Source of the DNA: Ryuthela nishihirai | Lineage: Eukaryota; Arthropoda; Arachnida; Araneae; Heptathelidae | Direction of reading: 5' to 3' | DNA: 64,000 nt | Assembly: GCA_038380435.1 (NCBI GenBank) | Contig: JAWZYU010000017.1 | Coordinates: 25,977,283-26,041,282 of the forward strand | Part shown: one piece after another, positions 1 to 10,106 of the stretch | Layout: each line of letters begins with the position of its first letter | Position numbering within the stretch: the stretch's first letter is position 1 | Position numbers and translations under genes: made by a program | The notes under the pieces: model-generated | What the model was told of the DNA's origin: nothing | Database searches by the model: none | Seen by the model: only the letters and a program-made list of their open reading frames with translations

Positions 1-180
1 GAAGGTTGCCAGATCACTAATTTCTAAAAAAATCGTCGCCAGATATTTTTTCTGAATTCTGTAATCAACCATTGACACGAAGGTTGCCAGATCACTAATT
101 TCTGAAATAATCGTTGCCAGATATTTTTTCTGAATTCTGTAATCAATCATGGTGTTTGGATACTTTTTTGAGCGACTGTA
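1..180. mobile_element. Terminal part of a Tc1-type inverted-repeat element
   Basis: The stretch ends in TTTTTTGAGCGACTGTA, the inverse of the TACAGTCGCTCAAAAAA terminus found at 34895, 35113 and 63576. It contains two tandem copies of an ~85-bp block (GAAGGTTGCCAGATCACTAA ... GAATTCTGTAATCAA). The other end lies outside the window. No transposase frame is seen, so this is a non-autonomous element or remnant. Family assignment rests on the TA-flanked CAGT terminus and is inference. Confidence 0.7.
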
Positions 181-589
181 CCAAGTTAAAACTTCTCAGT
201 TGTTATAGTTTTATATATTTCTACCACATTTTTTGTCTATAAAAGCTGTTATATTTTATAAATGTCTCATTGCGCTGCATTTGGCTGTAAAAATTTCCCT
301 CAAAGAAATAAATTAATGAATATTTTTTCCGAGAAACTCCATCAGAAGACGGCAATTGGCTGCAAAAGTGAAATGAGCTAACTGAAAACCAACAAATAAT
401 TTCTTTTAAGGTTCGTCTGAAAAACGAGCTAAAATTTTCACTTTGTCGTCTGTCTGTCCGTCTCTCTGTTAACTGTTGTCTGTCCATCTGTCTGTCCGTC
501 TATAGACAATCAATTTTTTTTTCACTTTTAGAGCTAAGTGAAAAATTCTTTCTGGGTTGGAGTGGTGTCGAACAAATATTGTGATTAGC

Positions 590-870
590 AATTTTGAAAA
601 TTTTCAATAGCTTTAATAGAGCCCTCTAGCGGTGGGAAAAGATGGAAAATGCTAAAATTTCAAACGAATATGACAAGCAAACTATTTACACTGGAAATCT
701 GAAATTTTGGAAGTAGAGTGTTGTGGTTAGAAGGTTTACAGCGGCAGCAAGGTTTTGCCATCTTAGCCAAAAGGGGGGTTCGAAAATAAAACTTTTTTTT
801 AAGAGATAAACTAAACAATTTTTTTTGTTTTGTTTTACAGACACTAACAAAATATTAATGATTTAAACAA
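590..870 (-). repeat. Diverged copy of a ~295-bp dispersed repeat
   Basis: Read on the minus strand this resembles the units at 2300-3135: a CCGCTAGAGGG-type motif, then A/T-rich sequence ending in a run encoding TTATCTCTTAAAAAAAAG. It is degenerate with no coding potential. The preceding stretch 181-590 shows nothing recognisable beyond short CTGTC repeats near 445-500. Confidence 0.4.
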
Positions 871-944
871 TATTTGATACTTTCAGCATTGTCTATAGAC
901 GTTTGAACAACTATAAATAAATAAATTTTTTTGTGAAAAAAGTC

Positions 945-1022
945 AGCTTTAGTTCAACAGGTTAGAATGCTCTGGCATGTTTCTGGAGAGTTGAGGGTTT
1001 GAATCCCTTATGTCAGCGAATT
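945..1022 (+). other. tRNA-like pol III promoter remnant
   Basis: A box-A-like TTAGTTCAACAGGTTAGAA and a box-B-like GGGTTTGAATCCC are spaced as in a tRNA, and the 3' end ATGTCAGC looks like an acceptor strand. The 5' strand does not pair with it, so this is not a working tRNA. It is probably the head of a decayed third SINE type. Confidence 0.3.
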
Positions 1023-1059
1023 TTTTTCTACAAAAATATTAAAATTTACGTTTTTCGAA

Positions 1060-1360
1060 TCCCCATCAGCTGCAATTTCCAGTGTTAGAGAGTACTAAAG
1101 GCGGTAAATAAAACTCGGAAGGCGACCTCTAGCAGCGGAAGAAGCTGTAAAATACCAAATCTTTAAATAAATATTGCAAACGATCCATTTTTGCTAGAAA
1201 CTTACGTTTTTAGTCATAGAAAGTAATGATCAAGTGGTTTACCCTAATAGTAATGATTTGTCCCATTGGTAAAATGCTACTTTTCTGCTTGAAGAGATAA
1301 ATGAAAAACTTTTTTTTGCACATTACAGGTACTAATAAAATATTAATAATTTATTTTCTC
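1060..1360 (-). repeat. Diverged copy of the ~295-bp dispersed repeat
   Basis: It shares the CCTCTAGCAGCGG motif, the GAGATAAATGAAAAACTTTTTTT stretch (in part) and the TAATAAAATATTAAT end with 590-870. It is degenerate and non-coding. Confidence 0.35.
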
Positions 1361-1426
1361 AATTATACAGTAGTCCGAATTTCCACTGTGAGATGGTACT
1401 GAAAGTGTAAAATAACTAGAAGAATG

Positions 1427-1814
1427 TTGGGTTGGGTTGTTTTACCTCTGAGCGGCACTTTTTTGCACACCATGGGCTAAATGGCCAGGTCACATGGACC
1501 CCGAAGGCTCAGAGAACGTTGGGGGAGGGGACCCACTGGAACAGCTGTTGGGAGACAGATGGTAGCCTCCCGTCAAGGCCATCCAGCGTGTTCTTTAACG
1601 TGCACAGGGTATGGCTCTCCCGCACACGGGGCCACGGCTTAACGTCCCATCCGACGGACGGCGGCCTTTTCAAGCCCATCGGTGTCCCCTACTGACCGTG
1701 GGCAGGGCAGGGAATTTTGCGGAGATAAATCTCAACGCTGACCCAGCTGGGACTCGAACTTGGGAACTACAGATTACGAGCCTGTCGCGCTACCGACTGC
1801 GCCACCCCCGCCCC
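1427..1814 (-). mobile_element. SINE-A, full length
   Basis: A full-length tRNA-derived SINE on the minus strand. The head has box A (TGGCTCAGTCGG-like) and box B (GGTTCGAGTCC-like) and most resembles elongator tRNA-Met (..CTCGTAATCTG..). The core carries GGGACGTTAAGCC and GTGCACGTTAAAGAACAC. The tail is AACCCAACCCAA. A perfect 12-bp target-site duplication, ACTAGAAGAATG, lies at 1415-1426 and 1815-1826, showing LINE-style insertion. Short open frames across the element do not code. Confidence 0.95.
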
Positions 1815-1914
1815 ACTAGAAGAATGAATCTCGCCTCTGGCGCATATGGGAATCTTATTTTCAAAGAGAATGAAGTTCTTCCTTTGCCTACTTTTTCACT
1901 CCTTAAAAGTTTTA

Positions 1915-2052
1915 ATTATGGATGTTCGTGTTGTATTTCTGCTGAGGTCCCGCGATCCTCATGGACCTTCTACTATGGCGTATGAAACTAGCAGGTTCCT
2001 GTTAGACCTCTGTACAAGCAACTGCTTGAGGGGTTATCTATTTATTTTTTAA
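1915..2052 (+). mobile_element. SINE-B, headless copy
   Basis: It matches the body of SINE-B (ATGGATGTTCGTGTTG..TCTGCTGAGGTCC..) and its 3' end (CTGCTTGAGGGGTTATCTATTT) but lacks the tRNA-like head, as expected of a 5'-truncated insertion. It lies just upstream of a fuller copy at 2092. Confidence 0.8.
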
Positions 2053-2091
2053 TATATGATGGGGGAAATGCACATATTAGTATTTTATTCC

Positions 2092-2290
2092 CTTGGCCGA
2101 GTGGTTAGCGCGCTTGGCTACTGATCTACGGGACCTGGGTTCGAGCCCCGGGTAAGGCATGGATGTTCGTGTTGTTTTCTGCTGAGGTCCTGCCATCCTC
2201 TCAGATCTTCTACTCTGGCATATAAACTGACAGGCTCCTGTCAGACCTCTGTGGCAAGCAGCTGCTTGAGGGGTATTTATTAGTAATTAT
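2092..2290 (+). mobile_element. SINE-B, full-length type copy
   Basis: The head CTTGGCCGAGTGGTTAGCGC followed by GGTTCGAGCCCCGGG is a class II (Ser/Leu-like) tRNA promoter. The body has TTTCTGCTGAGGTCC, ACTGACAGGCTCCTGTCAGA and GGCAAGCAGCTGCTTGAGGGG, then an A/T-rich tail (TATTTATTAGTAATTAT). It has no coding potential. Confidence 0.9.
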
Positions 2291-2299
2291 AAAACGTAA

Positions 2300-3135
2300 A
2301 AAGTATTATTCTTTTACTTCTTAAATTTAGGAAGTTGTTTTTCTCTTGCTCGTCTGAAAATGGTGGGCAGATTATTGCTGTCAGTGGAATTTCTACAATA
2401 ACAGAACTCTACTACCGAAATTTCTACCATAAAGAGATCACTTGAAACATTCGTTAAAAGTTTTGTACTTTCGATATTTAGTGATCTCTAATGATATAAA
2501 TTAAAACTGCCTTTGAAAATGCGAATTACATATCATTAGTAACCAACTAAAAAAGAGATTTCCATTATCTCTTAAAACAAAAGCGTTCCGTTCCTTACCT
2601 ACTTTGGGTTTAGGGTCAACTCATTGTTGTCAATGGAATTTTTAAGACTGTCACATTCCACGACCAAAATTTCAAATTTGTAGCATAACTAAATCGTTTG
2701 CAACATTCGCTTTAAATTTTTGGTAGTTTTCGATTTTTTCTACCATTAGAGGGCGCAGTTATAGCTTTTGAGAAATTCGCAAAGTGCAAATTGTAATATT
2801 TTATCAATACCTAACCAACCCAAAAGGAATTTTTAATTTATCTCTAAAAACATACACTTTTCTGTTAAAACAAAAAAAAAGTTGCATTCACCTCCCCCCT
2901 GGGTCTAAAGGGTCAAGTGATTGTTGCCAATGGTAACTTCGTAACCTTCACATTTCAACACCACAATTTCAAACTTCTAACATAACTACATCGTTTGGAA
3001 TATTCGTTTGATATTTTGAAATTTTCAAATTTTTCCACCGTTAGAGGGCGCAGTTATAACTTTTGGGAGATTCGAAAAATGCAAATCGTAATATATCATT
3101 AATTCCTATCTAACACAAAAAGAATTTTTTATATA
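2300..3135 (+). repeat. Three degenerate ~295-bp tandem units
   Basis: Two clear units and one more diverged unit share a GGGTC(A)A..TTGTTG(C/T)CAATGG block, ..AACATTCG..., and TTAGAGGGCGCAGTTATA. That last motif recurs at about 2747 and 3042, giving a 295-bp period. No open frame. The same family occurs in inverse orientation near 590-870 and 1060-1360. A short related block lies at 19890-19925. Confidence 0.65.
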
Positions 3136-3142
3136 TCTGTAC

Positions 3143-3350
3143 ATGGCCGAGAGGTTAGCGCGGTTGGCTACTGAGATCTAAGGGACCTGGGTTCGAGCTC
3201 CGGGTAAGGCATGGCTGTTTGTGCCGTTTTTCTGCTGAGGGCCTGCCATCCTCTCAGACCTTCTACTATGGCATATAAACTGACAGGCTCTTGTTAGACC
3301 TCTGTGGCATGCAGCTGCTTGAGGGGTATTTATCTTTTTATTTATTTATA
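3143..3350 (+). mobile_element. SINE-B copy
   Basis: The tRNA-like head is ATGGCCGAGAGGTTAGCGCG with GGTTCGAGCTCCGGG as box B. The body and 3' end (GCAGCTGCTTGAGGGG, then TATTTATCTTTTTATTTA) match the copy at 2092. Slightly diverged. Confidence 0.9.
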
Positions 3351-3575
3351 AACAAAAAAGTTCGATGTTTACAGACGGACAAGACAACAAAACGATATTA
3401 TATCTTTTTTAAAGAAAAAATAAAGCCGTAAAATTTACTTTTCCTTTTTTTAGCCGTTTTCTAAAGTGCTTCCAATCATGAACACTGAAATCTGTATCAA
3501 ATATTACCCTACCTTTTCATGAATCCATAAGCATTCGTGCAATACCATTCAGCTATGCACGCTAAACAATCCAAG

Positions 3576-3992
3576 AGACGACAAAACATGGCGAACAATT
3601 TTGAGATGGCCAACCTCTACCTATACAGGGCCTCTAATAATAACGTTTACATCTGAGGCGTTGCCAGATCCCCTACATTGACAAAGGATTTATTATTTTA
3701 AAGCGTCCCATTGCAGATAGGAACCTGATTTTTTCACCCAACACGGGGTCACACAGGGGGGAACCCGCATACGAAATTTGAAAGCGACGACAAAACATGG
3801 CGTCCAATTTTGAGATGGCCAACCTCTACTCATACAGGGCCTCTAATATTAACGTTTACATCTGAGGCGTTGCCAGATCCCCTACATTGACAAAGGAATT
3901 ACTATTTTAAAGCGTCCCATTGCAGATAGGAACCTGATTTTTTCACCCAACACGGGGTCACACAGGGGGAACCCGCATACGAAATTTGAAAA
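3576..3992. repeat. Tandem duplication of a 209-bp segment
   Basis: GACGACAAAACATGGCG and everything up to GAACCCGCATACGAAATTTGAAA occur twice in direct orientation, 209 bp apart, with few differences. The segment holds ACATCTGAGGCGTTGCCAGA. It has no convincing frame. Function unknown. Confidence 0.85.
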
Positions 3993-4366
3993 CATTCGGT
4001 CGCTGATCACGGGAACCATAGAGTACCAAAATATGTTGTAATGAAATTTTAATAGTTTACGACCAAACCAGGGCCATGAGAGCTCGGTGACGTCATCAAC
4101 CACCTAAGCAATGCCAGGCAACATTTGGTGTTAAATCTGTACTAAAATATCATCTGGGGGAAGAGAGAACTCTCAAAACTAAACTTTACTGCAGTAAAAA
4201 AAACTATACGTATTAAACGAGAGACTCGGGCAGCGGCCAATGACGTTCAGCTAGTAGAATAACAAAAATATTACTTGCTGATTCCCTACAGCAACAATGT
4301 CAAAAAGTAAACTCCCTTCAGGAAAATAGAAATATTTCAGTGATCTCAGAGTGGAAGTAACTCCAG

Positions 4367-4694
4367 TTAGATCTCGTCGAATTTCATCTTCCTCGGAATT
4401 ATTTCTTTCCCCTTGTTTCCAACATTCATTTCTTTCTTGGCTTTCGTCCACTTGTCCGAAAGAGATGTTTCCAGCTTCCTAATTTTCCACTCTACATCGC
4501 AACCCACGATCCCGGAGGTCTCCCCAGCCGCGAGGCAAGCATGTGCTCGATGCGGCATCCAGCAGGAAAAATCGATTCCTGCGATAGCCAAAAGCGCGTT
4601 CGTGCGCCGGGTGCTGCCGAGATTTTATGCAGCCTCTCGTTTACGATACAAAATAAAAACAGTTACAGCCCCATACGGCGAGTCGTTTGCTTAA
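4367..4694. other. GC-rich unique patch, possible exon remnant
   Basis: About 4480-4660 is clearly richer in GC and CpG than its surroundings and matches no repeat seen elsewhere in the window. Both strands are open: a 93-codon frame on plus (4413-4694) and a 74-codon frame on minus (4367-4591). I recognise neither protein. It may be an exon fragment, a regulatory patch or chance. The flanks 3993-4366 and 4695-4930 hold nothing I can name. Confidence 0.2.
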
Positions 4695-4934
4695 CGGTAA
4701 TTTCGTAAACTCCCGCTAGAATAGTGGCTGTTCCCTGACCTTTACAATAAAAGTTGAACCTCTTTTAACAAGGCGTGATTGACCACGTCATAGGTTGTGA
4801 TGTACGGAGAAGGGTTTTGGTTTTTTTATCTGATAAATAATCTGAAACCATTAAATACGAAGAATAATTTGAATACATAAATATCGTTGGAGGCTTTTAA
4901 TCTGTTTTGAGGCCATCTTAGATAGTTTCGTTGC

Positions 4935-5305
4935 GCGAACGCTGGCCCAGGTTCGAGTCTCACCTGAGCCAGCATTGAGATTTATCTCCGCAAAACTCTC
5001 TGCCCACTCTCAGTAGGGGATACCGATGGACTTGTAAAGGCCGCCGTCCGTCGGATGTGACGTTAAGCCGTTGCCCCGTGTGCGGGAGAGCCATACCCTG
5101 TGCACGTTAAAGTACACGATGGATGGTCTTGATGGGAGGCTGCCATCGGTCTACCAACAGCTATCCAGTGCCCCCTCCCCAAGAGCTCTCCGGTGGGTCC
5201 GCTCCCAACATTCTCTGAGCCCTTGGGGTTCTTGTGACCTGGCCATTTATCCCATTGTGCAAAAACAAGTGCTGCTCAGAGATAAAACAATCCAATCCAA
5301 CTGTT
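4935..5305 (+). mobile_element. SINE-A, diverged and lacking box A
   Basis: It starts inside the tRNA-like head (CCCAGGTTCGAGTCTCACC) and runs through the core (GTGACGTTAAGCCGTTGCC, GTGCACGTTAAAGTACAC) to the tail (GATAAAACAATCCAATCC). There are many substitutions and no clear target-site duplication, so this is an older insertion. Confidence 0.85.
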
Positions 5306-5339
5306 ATTTTACAGAATGGCCCAGTCGGAGTGGACTAGG

Positions 5340-5660
5340 TATGTGATTTGATGTTGTCAGAATCGAGTCTCAATTGCGTCTGCGTTGACATTTTCTCCAT
5401 TAATCCCGCTCGTACTGAATGAGAAAAGTAACGCAGATAGCTTTGATAGGGATGTCCTCCGCTGGGATGGGATGTTAGCCACGGCTCAGTGTATCGGAGA
5501 TCTATACCATAGGCACTTCAAAGAACAGAAGTATAACTCTAATTATAGCTAAATTGTCTGCAACTAACCATTTTCCAGCTTTCAACCCTTGGGGTTGAGT
5601 GACCTGGCCATTTAGCTCATTGTGTTTAAAAAAGTGGCAGGGTTGTTTACAAAGTGAGTT
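5340..5660 (+). mobile_element. Very old SINE-A remnant
   Basis: Scattered landmarks stay in order: TCGAGTCTC, GCGTTGACATTTTCTCC, GGGATGTTAGCCACGGC, CTTGGGGTTGAGTGACCTGG and CCATTTAGCTCATTGTGT. Identity is low. The stretch to 5770 repeats TTGGGTT-like pieces from SINE tails. Confidence 0.55.
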
Positions 5661-5774
5661 GGGTTTACCATAGGAGTTTACCAGGAGGGGTTTCTTTTAC
5701 AGGAGGGTTCTACCAGTGAGTTGGGTTGTTTTACACCCAACTCACTGGTTGGTGGATGACGTTTTTGTTTAGTT

Positions 5775-6115
5775 TGGTGGTGGACCTCTGAGAAGCCCTT
5801 TTTCTTGCACACAATGGGTTAAATGGCCAGGTCACAAGAACCCTGTTGGCTCAGAGAAGATTTGGGAAAGAGAACCCACTGGATAGCTTTGGGAGACAAA
5901 TAATAGTCTCCCAACAAGGCCATCCAGCATGTTCTTTAACGTGCACAGAGTATGGCTCTCCTGTAATCGGGGCCACAGCTTAACATCCCATCCGACCTAT
6001 TGCGGCCTTTCCAAACCCATAAATGTCCCTTTCCTGACTGATGGCAGTGTGCAGGTTTGGCGCAGATAAATACTAACGGTGTCAGAGGTAGGTCCGGTTT
6101 ACTGCTAATAATGAG
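5775..6115 (-). mobile_element. SINE-A, diverged
   Basis: It is antisense, starting with ACCTCTGAGAAGCCC and TTGCACACAATGGG and keeping GTGCACAGAGTATGGCTCTCC and ACATCCCATCCGACC. The tRNA-like head is badly eroded (AGATAAATACTAACGG). An old copy. Confidence 0.75.
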
Positions 6116-6689
6116 GTTTTAAATGAAGTGCTGCGTGATGTGAGAAAGTTTGTTGCATCTCGTGAAGCAAATGGAAGAGAACGAAAACGTTTGCTTTCCA
6201 GTCATGAGCAAAGAGCGTGAGTATCTGTTTCAATATTTGCTCTCTTCCAAAAACGATTTTCCTCCCCCTCCTCCGCCTCTTCATATTCGTCGAGAGCAAG
6301 GCGGTCATTTGCTCTCGCAGTGGGGGAAGGAGAGAAGGGGAAGTAAAGGTCAATATTGTCAGGTACATTATGTTTTGCCGAATGAGCTGTTCAACTGGGT
6401 GAGTCTACACAGCCACTCGATGCTACCATGGCAACCACTTGCAACTGCGTTGATAAGCAGATCTTTGAGAGCAATTTGAGAGTTGATAAATGTTCGCAAA
6501 ACACACGCACGCCCTCTTAGTTTCCTTTAAGGAAATAAGATAGTTTAGCTACAATTTTTCTTCTGCTAGGTTTCTTTATTTGTTAACAGGTAAGACACGA
6601 TGCGAATTTTTACCTATAGATGTCAGAAACTAAAACGATCGATTCCGATTTAAAGATTGGAAATTTTGGAAAAGCGTTTTTCGCGAGTA
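6116..6689. other. No recognisable feature
   Basis: A 109-codon plus frame (6150-6479) contains a proline run from a C/T-rich stretch and has no recognisable domain. I see no repeat or RNA gene here. Confidence 0.3.
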
Positions 6690-8177
6690 TTTACTTTTCA
6701 ATCATTAATGTTTTCGGAAAAATCTCACATTAATCGTTCAGGTAATAAGTTCAGATATCACCCACACATCACCGTTCAGGTAATAAATTTAGATGTCAGT
6801 GTATAGATTCGCAGTGTGGAAACAATTATTCATCAACATTTAAAGTTCCGAAAGAGCTGCGCCAAATGGGATGGGTATTCTACAAACTGACAGAACAGCA
6901 TGTATGGGCTTGAGTTGTTGGTTGTTGGTTGTTTTACCTCTGAGCGGCACTTTTTTGCACACCATGGGCTAAATGGCCAGGTCACATGGACCCCATAGGC
7001 TCAGAGAAGGTTGGGGGAGGGGACCCACTGGAACAGCTGTTGGGAGACAGGTGGTAGCCTCCCGTCAAGGCTATCCAGTGTGTTCTTTAACGTTGGATTG
7101 TTTTACCTCTGAGCGGCATTTTTTTGCACACCATGGGCTAAATGGCCAGGTCACATGCACCCCGAAGGCTCAGAGAAGGTTGGGGGAGGGGACCCACTGG
7201 AACAGCTGTTGGGAGACAGATGGTAGCCTCCCGTCAAGGCTATCCAGTGTGTTCTTTAACGTTGGATTGTTTTACCTCTGAGCGGCATTTTTTTGCACAC
7301 CATGGGCTAAATGGCCAGGTCACATGGACCCCGAAGTCTCAGAGAAGGTTGGGGGAGGGGACCCACCGGAACAGCTGTTGGGAGACAGATGGTAGCCTCC
7401 CGTCAAGGCCATCCAGCGTGTTTTTTAACGTGCACAGGGTATGGCTCTCCCACACACGGGGCCACGGCTTAACGTCTATGGGCTTGAGTCCACTTGTGCA
7501 AGGAGATAGTGGCGATATTTGAACCTAGTGGACCCAAACGGTTAATAGACATAGCCACAGCTTATGAGAAGTGGTTTTATTGTTTAAAACTTTCCAGAAA
7601 GATCGACAACTATGTTTGGGTTGCGGAAGATGAACCACGTCCCCAAATCCTCCGACAAGACTTCCGCTCAAGGTAGATTATGTTCACAGTTGTTTGTTTT
7701 TTTCAATTCCCAAGGAGTGGTTAGTCGTGGGCACCTAACTTGAAAAAATGTCCCTAAATGGCCAATATTACACCAATATTGTTTTGCCCAAAATGGTTAA
7801 GGAGATGAAGGAGCAGCATCCAATAACAGGCGTTCAAGGGTTCTCCTTCTTCACGGCAATGCCAGTGCTCACGAAACGTGCTAAGTTACTTCTATCTGGA
7901 GCACGAAAAAATCCGATCTTGCACCAAGCGATTTTTGGTTGTTTTCAAATATTGAAAAGGAACTTGTGGGAAGCCTTTTTCAAGGGTTCAAGACCTTTGC
8001 AAAATGTGTTCATTCAGAATAGCGGAGTACTCCTAGCAGGAGTACCACGAACTGTTCCATAATTACCGTAGACGTTTGCAACATTGCAAAGATAATGGAG
8101 GAGATTACTTTGAAGAACAGTAAAAGTTTTCTTAAGATAAGTGCAGTGGTTTTTGCTCTGCAGATGATTGTGAACAG
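6690..8177 (+). pseudogene. Mariner transposase pseudogene split by a SINE
   Basis: This is a broken DDD transposase of the mariner family. 6790-6902 and 7490-7550 match, base for base over long stretches, the C-terminal part of the transposase fragment at 21090-21300 (ACAATTATTCA..CAACATTTAAAGTTCCGAAAG; AAACTGACAGAACAGCA). From 7550 it supplies the catalytic half that copy lacks: DNYVWVAEDEPRPQILRQDF, the FFxSQGVV region, then HGNASAHET and SDLAPSDFWLF in shifting frames. The usual TGDE reads AYE and the usual HDNA reads HGNA, so two catalytic aspartates are gone, besides stops and frameshifts. A SINE occupies 6916-7476. The last ~70 bp (to 8177) match the 3' UTR of the 20984 element. 6720-6790 carries a short direct duplication of the ATCACCGTTCAGGTAATAA block. 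Confidence 0.85.
6916..7476 (-). mobile_element. SINE-A with tripled 3' half, head missing
   Basis: Three head-to-tail copies of the 169-bp 3' part of SINE-A lie in a row, each joined at AACCCAA|CGTTAAAGAACAC (seen inverted as TTCTTTAACGTTGG). The tRNA-like head is absent. The whole block is flanked by a perfect 13-bp duplication, TATGGGCTTGAGT, at 6903-6915 and 7477-7489. It therefore entered the mariner pseudogene as one unit. The same junction occurs near 34152 and 63928. Confidence 0.93.
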
Positions 8178-8560
8178 TTGGGTTGTTTTACCTCTGAGCG
8201 GCACTTTTTTTGCACACAATGGGCTAAATGGCCAGGTTTACAAAGACCCCGAAGTCTCAGAGAAAGTTCGGGGAGGAGACCCGCTGGAACAGCTGTTGGG
8301 ATACAGATGTTAGCCTCCCGTTAAGGCCATCCAGTGTATTCTTTAACGTGCACAGGGTATGGTTCTCCCGCACACGGACACGGCTTAACGTCCCATCCGA
8401 CGGACGGCGGCCTTTCCAAGCCCATCGGTGTCCCCTACTGACCGTGGGCAGGGCGGGGAGTTTTGCGGAGATAAAGCTCAACGCTGACCCAGCTGGGACC
8501 CGTCCCATCCGACTGCAGATTACGAGCCTGGCGCGCTACCGACTGAGCCACCCCCGCCTC
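8178..8560 (-). mobile_element. SINE-A
   Basis: A near-complete antisense copy, TTGGGTTGTTTTACC at the left to GCCACCCCCGCC at the right, with core motifs present and a small deletion in GGGGCCACGG. It sits at the 3' edge of the mariner pseudogene. I find no clear target duplication. Confidence 0.93.
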
Positions 8561-8759
8561 ACTATATTTCGTCCTTTGCTTCAAGTAAGCATTATTTTAC
8601 ATTGCATGTATTATGTCAATTGAAAAGTTCCAGTACTTTGGGCAATACAGTCATAATGCAGTCCTAGGTGTCGTGAAACCAGTCCGCAAGGGGGCGTATT
8701 GTATAAGATAAGATATCAATTGTCGTTCGCTATCGGACAGTGTGAGTTGCCTTGCAAAC

Positions 8760-8938
8760 AGATGCAATCTTGGTGAGTTTGCGGATAAAAAATTCGTGGC
8801 GCACTACATCCACATGACCAGCTGTTCTGGACAATGAGGTTCTACAGGCTGTTCTCGAGGCTAACCCTCGTGAAACGTGTGAGGAAATTTCATATCTTGT
8901 ATGGAACCTCCTGCACCAGATGGGAAAGGTCAGAAGGT
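8760..8938 (+). pseudogene. Mariner HTH fragment, second family
   Basis: One frame reads VLDNEVLQAVLEANPRE, then TCEEISYLVWNLLHQMGKV. This fits the second helix-turn-helix of a mariner transposase (pattern: LxxLVEANPRxTxxELAxxL..IxxHLxxIGKV). It differs from the 21 kb element, so a second family is represented. It is cut by the SINE that follows, and no catalytic domain is found beyond it. Frame closed upstream. Subfamily assignment is uncertain. Confidence 0.65.
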
Positions 8939-9324
8939 TGGTTTTGGTTTGGTTTACCTCTGAGCGGCACTTTTCTGCACACAATGTTCCAAATGGCCAG
9001 GTCACAAGGACCCCGAAGGCTCAGAGAAGGTTGGGAGAGGGGATCCACTGGAACGGCTGTTGGGAGACAGATGGTAGCCTCCCGTCAAGGCCATCCAACG
9101 TGTCCTTTAACGTGCACAGGGTATGGCTCTCCCGCACACGGGGCCACGGCTTAACGTCCCATCCGACGGACGGTGGTCTTATCCAAGCCCATCGGTGTCT
9201 ATTGACCGTGGGCAGAGCGGAGAGTTTTTGCGGAGATAAATCTCAACGCTGATCCAGCTGGGACTCGAACCTGGGAACTGCAGATTATGAGCCTGGCGCA
9301 CTACCGACCGAGCCACCCCCACCC
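8939..9324 (-). mobile_element. SINE-A
   Basis: An antisense, near-complete copy with GTTTTGGTTTGGTTTACC at the tail side and GAGCCACCCCCACCC at the head side. Both core ACGTTAA motifs are kept. It interrupts or abuts the mariner HTH fragment. Target duplication not evident. Confidence 0.93.
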
Positions 9325-9374
9325 ATTTATGAGGGTGCCAAAGCACTGGAATCTTTTACAGGATCTGATGTACA

Positions 9375-9545
9375 AGGGCGGCAGAATTGCTAGTTACGGT
9401 AATGTAGAAAAAAGATGCTAGTTAGGGTAATAGAGGTAAAAATTATTAAATTTATGCATATTTCATGCATTTTTCAGGAAAAGTTTTAAAACATCTAAAA
9501 CGAAAGGAAGAATGTTATACTGCAATGAAAATTCCTGTCGTTTGT
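9375..9545 (+). mobile_element. hAT-type MITE fragment (Mite-G)
   Basis: It carries GATGCTAGTTAGGGTAATAG, then AAAAATTATTAAATTTATGC and TGTTATACTGCAATG(A), the inner landmarks of the ~235-bp element intact at 46806-47041. The termini are lost. 9546-10100 has no recognisable gene. TGTCAAATGAAAG recurs there at about 9640 and 9914 without explanation. Confidence 0.6.
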
Positions 9546-10106
9546 CAGAGTGTCGGTTTGCGTATTTGTAAAAACAGTTGTTCCATAACATCTTTCTAAT
9601 GCGTCGGACAAACTTAATGTCATGATGTGTCTAAATGTGTCAAATGAAAGCTCATGAAGCTGGGAGTGTAATACGCTATAAAAAAAACTAGCAACTCCCA
9701 TGATTTTATCCACCGTGAAAAAAGAGAAAAGGGAAAACGATTGTTCCCCTATATCCCCAGAACACGAGGATCGAGAAAAACAAGTTAAGCGTCAAGTGAA
9801 ATTTGTGACATGGGGGATGTTTCAGATTGAAAAATTCTACATCCGTTTCTATACAGCTGGAAGAAAAAGGAAAATATTAAAGCGACTGTTCCGCTATAAC
9901 GAGTACGAGTAAGTGTCAAATGAAAGGCTGATATGAGGACTGTCGTAGACTATTTCGAATTCCTCCACCCATTCTCCACCCCCAAAGAAGGGACGGGTAT
10001 TTCGCGCGGTGGAGTTATATTTCAGTTTAAACGTGTGACATTTCAATGTCATGGGCTACTTGAAATACTCCAAAAACAAGGGGAGGAAAAATGTGGTCGA
10101 TATTTA

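Noticed and set aside
6150..6479. 109-codon plus frame with a proline run
   Set aside because: The run comes from a C/T-rich stretch; no domain, no supporting signals.
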